NCBI RefSeq assembly: GCF_000313135.1
Contig: NW_004457268.1
Span: 666,522 to 730,521, forward strand
Origin: Acanthamoeba castellanii str. Neff
Lineage: Eukaryota > Discosea > Longamoebia > Acanthamoebidae
Reading direction: 5' to 3'
Length of the DNA: 64,000 nt
In this document: in pieces, positions 58,432 through 64,000 of the stretch
Numbering within the stretch: the stretch's first letter is position 1
Layout of the letters: each line of letters opens with the position of its first letter
Notes under the pieces: model-generated
What the model saw: only the letters and a program-made list of their open reading frames with translations
What the model was told of the DNA's origin: nothing
The model's database searches: none
Position numbers and translations under genes: made by a program

Positions 58432-59108
58432 ATGTCCCCTGCTCGCCTTCTCTGCGTGCTGCTCCTCGCCGGTGCATTGGGCTGCGCTCTCGCGACCAAC
58501 ATTCACGTGGTCAACAAGTGCGGTTTCGACACCGATGTCATCTACACCGCCAACATCAACGAACACCCCCTGCCCTCCCGCAACCTCGGCACCCTCCGCC
58601 CTGGGTACCCCCAATGTTGTTCCCTTTTTGCCTCACTTGGCTTTTTATTTACATTTTAAAAAAGACAATAATACAATAGAAAAGAAGAACCAAACTGACT
58701 CAAGCCTGCCTTGACCATTGCTCTAGCGGCTCGCTGCAGTTCCGGCCGACCGACACGTACTTCAACTTGAAGAACGGGTACGGCGGCAAGACCTGGGCCG
58801 AATTCTCCATCAACCCCAAGACCTGGCCCGGTCACGACTCCTACGACCTCAGCGTCATCCCCGGCTACGACATCGCCATGCAGATCCTCGCTCCCTTCGG
58901 CGGGTACTTCTTTTCATGTTCTCTTGTTCTTGTTCTTGTTCTTGTTATCTCGTACGTGTGCCAGGCTTACACTCTGCGTCATGACGTCAGATTCTCTCCC
59001 ATCTGCACCTACCCTGGTTGCCCGGACGCCTTCCACTATTGGAACGACTACTCCAAGGTGCACGTCGTCAACTCGGGCGGCACCTTCACCGTCGTGTTCT
59101 GCGCCTGA
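58432..59108 (+). CDS. Small secreted thaumatin-like protein
   Basis: Three exons (58432-58604, 58727-58903, 58991-59108) total 468 nt and 155 aa. Signal peptide MSPARLLCVLLLAGALGCAL is followed by NIHVVNKCGFDTDVIYTANI, then LRPGGSLQFRPTDTYFNLKN. The thaumatin-like core has WAEFSINPKTW and SYDLSVIPGYDIAMQI, and the C-terminus is CTYPGCPDAFHYWND with a final FTVVFCA. At 155 aa it is a short thaumatin-like protein with few disulfides. Known members in plants, fungi, insects and Dictyostelium include beta-glucan binders and antifungal proteins; the role here is unknown. The second intron's acceptor (GACGTCAG) is chosen because it alone keeps the frame into CTYPGCPDAF. Confidence 0.85.
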
Positions 59109-59249
59109 TGCGCTCTCTTGCACTGCCACACATAAACGAATCGTGGTTATCAGTTAACTCCGCGTGTAACGAGCCGCTACATAAAACGAGAAAGATCTCG
59201 AGAGGCTGCATTGATTCATTTCAATTGAGTGCATACAGACAAGGAGAGA

Positions 59250-62200
59250 ATGTGGGAAGTGAGTGTGCCGTCGTGGGATGAACCCAGCAGCAGCGGTGGA
59301 GCTGATTCGGCCAAGGCCGGCGGTAAGAAGGGGCGAAGGAAGAGCGGAGGAGGTGCCGAATCTGCGGGTGCTACATCAGCATCGGGAGATGTGTTCAAGG
59401 TGGTGACGGCCTCGCTCCAGGGCGAGGCGGTTGCCGAGGTCAAGCGCGCCATTGACGAAGCCTCATCGAGGAGGAAGCGGCGTAGAAGCAGCCAGATGGA
59501 GGTCGAGGCCGCCAGCCCCGCCCCTGTCACCCCCCAAGGTGCTCATTCCCCATCTCGATTTACTTTTACGTTCGCGATTAAATCGCAAGTACGAGATTAA
59601 ATCTTAACGCTACTCGAAATTTAATCATCAAGAATTGAGGAACGAGATTTACTGGGTGAAGTAGCATAACGATGTGCTCTTGTTGGGGTCGTTGCAGGCG
59701 ACAAGAAGAAGAGCAGCGATCGGCAGACACCAGTGAAAAAGGACCAGCACACCCCGGCAAAGAGTCCCCGCAAGCAGCCTGCAGCCAAGAAGGGTAAGCG
59801 TGAACGCTTGTGCACTGTTGAGTACTCATCAGGTTGGTTGCTTCTGCTAATACACACGCTCCCCTCCACCCTTCTGCCCCCACGCACAACAGCCGAGAGC
59901 CCTGCGCCGGCGAACGGCAAGGCGAAGGCCAGCCCGCGCAAGGCCACCGAGGCTGCGGCCACGGCCTCGGCTGCGAGCAATGGGTCTGACGCCGCGACGA
60001 CGACGCCCAAGAAGCGCAAGCGCGGCTCCCGCGGAGGTGCCAAGAAGCCCAAGGCCGCGACCGCCGGCGGCGAGGCTGGCGAGGCGGGCAGCACGGGAGA
60101 AGGTGGTGGTGGCGACGCCGCGGCCGCGGCCTCTACCGCCACGACGCCGACCAAGCGCCCGAGAGGGCTGCGCGGCGGTGCGGCCAACAGGGCCAAGCGG
60201 GCCAAGGCGCAGGCCAAGGCCGCGGGACAGGTCGAGGCGAAGACCAGCAACACTGAAGCCGCCGGCGAAAGCGACGCGTCGGCCAAGCCGCCCAAGAAGA
60301 AGGCGAAGAAGAACGAGAAGAAGCAGAAGCAGAAGCAGGAGGGGAAGCCGCAGCCGAAGGCCGCCACGCCGACCAAGGAGAAGGCCGCCACGCCGGCGCC
60401 CAAGTCGCCCAACAAGAAGAACGCCAAGGCCGCCACGCCGAAGGCCGCCACGCCGACCAAGGCGGCCGCTGCACCGGCCGAGTCGCCCAACACCACCAAG
60501 AAGGGCAAGGCCGCCACGCCAGCCAAGTCGCCCAACAACAACAACAACAAGAATGCCAAGAACGCCACGCCGACCAAGGCTGCGGCCAATGACAAGAAGA
60601 ACGCCAAGGCCGCCGCGCCGGCCAAGGCTAAGGCCACGCAGCAGCAGCAGCCGGCCAAGTCGCCCAACAACAAGAACAAGAAGAACGCCAAGGCCGCCAC
60701 CCCGACCAATGACAAGAACGCCAAGGCCGCCACCCCGACCAAGGCGCCGCAGCCGCAGCAGCCGCAGAGCCAACCCGCCAAGGAGGCGCAGAACCCCACG
60801 ACACCGACTAAGTCACCCAACGCGGAGAACAACAAGAAGAAGAACAACAGGAAGAAGGGCAAGGGCCAGCAGAGCGAGAAGGCCGCCGCCGACGCCGACG
60901 CCACCGTCACCACGCCGCAGAAGCCGGCCGTCGCGGCAGCGGCCGCCGCCGCTTCAGGTCTGGACCAGCTCCTGATGGAGCACCTGGGCAAGATGGCACC
61001 CGCCACGCCCACGACCGCCACCGCCGCCGAGCCCAAGGGCAAGAAGGCCGCCAAGGCGGGCGCGAACGAGCTTCTGCGGAAGATGCTGGCCGAGGCCGAG
61101 CAGAGGGACAAGCAGCTGCTCGAGGGCGGCGCGCCCCATAAGGCGGAGAAGGGCACCAAGCGCAAGGCCGGCCCGAAGAAGGAGGCGGCGGCCTCGCCCC
61201 ACGGCAACAACAAGAAAGCGAAGAAGAACGAAGAAGACACGACAAGCATGGAGGTCGAGGGAGAGGAGGAGGCGACGACGACAGCGTCGACAACGCCCAA
61301 GAAGGGGCTGTCCAAGCTGCAGCAGAAGATGCAGGCCCGTCTGGCCGGCTCGCGCTTCCGCTGGATCAACGAGCAGCTCTACACCACGACCGGTGCCGCA
61401 CCACTCTCCCCCGCTCTCGCCCTATTTTCCCCTCGGCGCTTCCCAACCAGACCACTCTCACGCGCAGCTTTCTTTCTCTGAAGGCTCTGAGGCCCTGCGA
61501 CTCGTCAAGAAGGACCCTGGCGTCTTCGAAGAGGTAACTCACCACCGCACGCACCACCGGCACACACGCACAACCGCACACACGCACAACCGCACGCGCG
61601 TTCGTTTAATGGGCTGTGTTGCTGTTGAGTGCAGTATCACAGGGGCTTTGCGCGCCAGGTGGAGCTGTGGCCCGAGAATCCCGTCGACATCTTCATCGCG
61701 CAGCTCAAGGAGCTGCCCAAGACGCTCACGGTGGCGGACATGGGCTGCGGCGACGCCAAGATCGCGCAGAACGTGGAGCAGAAGGTGCACTCGTTCGACC
61801 TGGCGGCGCCCAATAAGTGGGTCACGGCCTGCGACGTCTCGAAGGTGCCCCTGGGTCCCAAGAGCGTGGACGTGGTCATCTTCTGCCTGGCCCTCATGGG
61901 CACCAACCTCGTCGATTTCATCAACGAGGCCCACCGCATTCTCAAACCCAAGTACGCCAGCGCGACACGCACCACCGCACACACGCCCCCGCACATGCAC
62001 ACGACACATGACGCGCGTGCGTGCGTTGGACTGACCCGGGCGCGTGGGTGGCTTGGGCACGACCGCAGGGGAAGCCTCAAGATCGCGGAAGTGAAGTCGC
62101 GCTTCGAAAACGTGGAGAAGTTCGTGAGCGCTCTCTACGTCCTCGGGTTCGACCTCGTGTCTCAGGTGCGCACCGAGCGATTGCAACCCACCCCCCTCTC

Positions 62201-62366
62201 TTCTCGCATCGATGGTGGGGCGTGTGACTGACGTGATGTGTTACGTTTTCGTGCGCAGGACGACCACAACAAGATGTTCATTCTGTTCGAGTTCAAGAAG
62301 AGCGACCGCCCGACGGCCAAGAAGGCCAACCTGACCCTGAAGCCCTGCATCTACAAGAAGAGATAA
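59250..62366 (+). CDS. RRP8: RRP8-type nucleolar rRNA methyltransferase with long Lys/Ala/Pro repeat region
   Basis: RRP8 makes N1-methyladenosine in large-subunit rRNA and in animals also joins the eNoSC silencing complex. Seven exons (59250-59538, 59698-59793, 59893-61392, 61484-61533, 61635-61951, 62069-62165, 62259-62366) sum to 2457 nt, 818 aa. The head is basic and disordered. Exon 3 holds about 450 residues of Ala/Lys/Pro repeats such as KAATPTK and SPNNK, like histone H1 tails. The catalytic part starts at SRFRWINEQLYTTTG, then YHRGFARQVELWP, VADMGCGDAKIAQNVEQ (SAM-binding glycine loop), VTACDVSKVPL and VVIFCLALMGTN, and ends GSLKIAEVKSRF. The N-terminal extension is much longer than in yeast. 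ATG 59250 is used; an upstream GTG is not a start. Confidence 0.92.
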
Positions 62367-62485
62367 ACAATGAAAACGAAGAAGAAGAAAGAAGTGGACA
62401 ACGTTCATTCTTCACCACCGCGATCAAGGGCCGATGGGCGAGTTCGTCATTTCATGAATGAAACAGCGCAAACCTCGTCTCACAG

Positions 62486-63869
62486 GCCCCAGCTGCGGGC
62501 GGCGCTCTGCTTGAGGAGGTCGAGCAGCTTGTCCTCGTCGTCGAGGTCGTCCACCATAGCCTCCACCTCCTCCATTTTGTCTTCGTGTTGCTCGTCTCCT
62601 GTTTTCCCTGGACCTTCTTCTGCTTCTTTTGCTGCTGAGGCTGCGCTGCTGGCTTGGCCTCGGCCTCAGCCGTCTTGGGTCGTTCTGTGCGTCAAAGAGC
62701 GAAGAGGTGAGGAACCGGCGCGAGCGCACGACATGGTTGGTGCGGGCCATCAAGGGCGTACCGCGTTGCGTGGGGTCGTTCTTGCCCATGTGGGGCTTGA
62801 GTATCTCCTTGAGCTTCTCCAGCGCTTCCTGGTACTGCTCCATGTACTTGTTCAACTCCGTTTCATAGTCGATGTTCACTTGATTGATCTGTGACACACG
62901 TTGTCCGCCGACGCAACGCACACACACGCACACACACGCACACACACGCACGCACACACGCACACACGCACACACGCACACACGCACACACGCACACACG
63001 CACACACGCACACGTTGGTCCATCACTGTGCTTCCCTCCCTCGAGGGGGGCAGCAGTTCGGTCGGGGCCGCAGCGTACCTTGGTGGAGTGCTCGGCCTTC
63101 TTGAGCATGGACCTGAAGTGGTGCGCCTCCGACTTCAATAGGAGCGTGTACGTCTTGCCCTGCCGGCCTGCTCGCGCAGTTCGGCCCACTCTGCATTATT
63201 GGACCCGAGTTAAAAATTACAAAATTATAACAAAACAAATAATAATAAAACTGAAAATAATAAATTAGTTTAAATTAAATTAAATAGAGTTCAGCAGAGC
63301 AGCCGCACCGGTGCACGTAGGTCTTGATGAAGGGCGGCACGTCGTAGTTGATCACGTTTTCCACGTCCTCAATATCCAACCCGCGCGACATAGCATCGGA
63401 CGCGATCACACTGTGCCATGGTGCCATGGTGCGACAGTAAGAGTCCGCGCGTGCGTATGTGTCGCGCGTGCGGTGTGTGCGTGCGGTGTGTCGTGCGCGT
63501 GCGCGTGCGGTGTGTGCGTGTGCGGAAGTGACGTACATCTTGATGTCGCCCTTGGCAAACTTCTCGATGATCTGCGTGCGTTTGCGCTGCGGTAGCGTCG
63601 ACGAATACTCGGCAACGCCCGTCTGGCCCATCAGCGTCAGCAGCAGGTACAGCCTAGTGCGTGCGCAGGGAAAGAAGGAAAGAAAGAGCAACGCGTCAGA
63701 CTATACCACGCCAGCGGTCATGATGATACAATGTGCCGCTCACCTGTGTGTGGATTCGACGGACGAGGTGAAACACAGCGTGCGCTTGAAGTCGAACATC
63801 TCCAGGAGGTACAGCAACACGAGCGGTTTGTAGGCCAAGCTGCAGATGACCATGTACTCCTATAATAGA
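62486..63869 (-). CDS. DDX51/Dbp6-like DEAD-box RNA helicase, 5' part beyond window
   Basis: The gene reads leftward from beyond the right edge. Only the helicase C domain and tail are here. Exons: EYMVICSLAYKPLVLLYLLE and FTSSVESTHR (63754-63860), LYLLLTLMGQTGVAEYSS with LPQRKRTQIIEKFAKGDIKM, then IASDAMSRGLDIEDVE, NVINYDVPPFIKTYVHR, then VGRTARAGRQGKTYTLLL with HHFRSMLKKAEHS (motif VI area). The tail NIDYETELNKYMEQYQEALE and the rest fit DDX51/Dbp6, a 60S ribosome-assembly helicase. The end is uncertain: the frame after LFDAQ can be read in more than one way, and an acidic end (MEEVEAMVDDLDDEDKL, ending TGA near 62486) fits if one base or one splice site is adjusted. Confidence 0.75.
62915..63013. 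repeat. CACACG hexanucleotide-type repeat in DDX51-like intron
   Basis: About 100 bases of CACACG/CACACACG units, making up most of one intron. Confidence 0.9.
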
Positions 63870-63919
63870 GTCGCACACCACCGCACACCACCGCACCGAC
63901 GTAACAGTTTCAGTGTTGT

Positions 63920-63934
63920 GTGTGTGTGTGTGGT

Positions 63935-64000
<66 letters not shown>
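63920..64000. repeat. (GT)n microsatellite at window end
   Basis: An almost perfect (GT)n run to the last base, in an intron or flank of the helicase gene. It probably marks a contig edge where assembly stopped. Confidence 0.95.

Noticed and set aside
58904..58990. Reading through the second thaumatin-like intron as a hydrophobic segment
   Set aside because: The frame stays open, but GT...AG borders, the poly-TTGTTC intron composition and the family's known C-terminal order favour splicing.
59621..61369. 582-residue antisense frame over RRP8 exon 3
   Set aside because: Antisense of Lys/Ala/Pro repeats giving Leu/Phe/Gly runs; no real motif.
62915..63013. Possible CRISPR-like array
   Set aside because: Simple CACACG repeat with no spacers, in a eukaryotic intron.

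Overview
This is GC-rich, intron-dense nuclear DNA from a free-living amoeba, most likely Acanthamoeba or a close relative. Supporting signs are short spliceosomal introns of about 60-150 nt with mostly GTACG/GTGCG donors and CAG acceptors, a cyst-wall-type choice-of-anchor-A (Jonah-like) secreted protein, and large receptors that place a class III nucleotidyl cyclase between two TKL-type protein kinases. Nothing suggests a bacterial operon, plasmid, phage or CRISPR array. The right end runs into a (GT)n tract and one base (29314) is ambiguous, so this looks like a draft-assembly contig. Exon limits were worked out by hand from reading frame, splice sites and family resemblance; no database search was run.

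Layout. 1-2712 (+): 3' half of ubiquitin-activating enzyme E1. 3167-5116 (+): TBC Rab-GAP. 5895-12476 (+): receptor A (two PstS-like extracellular domains, EGF-like, TM, kinase, cyclase, kinase). 12744-16580 (-): PARP6/8-type mono-ADP-ribosyltransferase with a UBA domain. 16763-20289 (-): SLC13/DASS-type anion transporter with a TrkA-C/RCK_C-like cytosolic insert. 20520-21998 (-): U2 snRNP A'. 22371-23026 (+): small four-TM protein. 23236-24755 (+): NAD(P)H-hydrate dehydratase. 24793-27454: two tRNA-His and two tRNA-Val genes bracketing an intronless PAP2/vanadium-haloperoxidase-like gene (25200-26582, -). 27600-28790 (-): SAM-PB1 adaptor. 29369-30671 (-): SLC25A46-like mitochondrial carrier. 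30832-31177 (-): tiny secreted protein. 32173-34099 (+): Jonah-like lectin with a long Ser/Ala spacer. 34400-35914 (+): RsuA/RluB-type pseudouridine synthase. 35991-37603 (+): Sel1-repeat COA7-like protein. 37680-38459 (-): low-complexity protein. 38653-40237 (-): F-box/Sec7 protein. 40421-47173 (-) and 47515-53709 (-): receptors B and C, a head-to-tail tandem pair. 54190-55563 (-): secreted-Cys-rich/TM/RING-H2 protein. 56264-57056 (+): U-box protein. 57276-57838 (-): Golgin A7/ERF4-like. 58432-59108 (+): thaumatin-like protein. 59250-62366 (+): RRP8 methyltransferase. About 62486-63869 (-): DDX51/Dbp6-like helicase, cut by the window edge.

The most notable content is the receptor family. A secreted, phosphate-binding-protein-like ectodomain in two tandem copies is joined through one membrane helix to kinase-cyclase-kinase modules, which looks like an environmental sensor built from a bacterial solute-binding fold and eukaryotic signalling domains. 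Receptor A is intact. Receptor B carries one in-frame TAG inside kinase 1. Receptor C carries about six single-base indels. The rest of the window is mostly housekeeping: ubiquitin (E1, RING, U-box, F-box, UBA), nucleolar/ribosome factors (RRP8, DDX51), splicing (U2A'), metabolite repair and membrane traffic.
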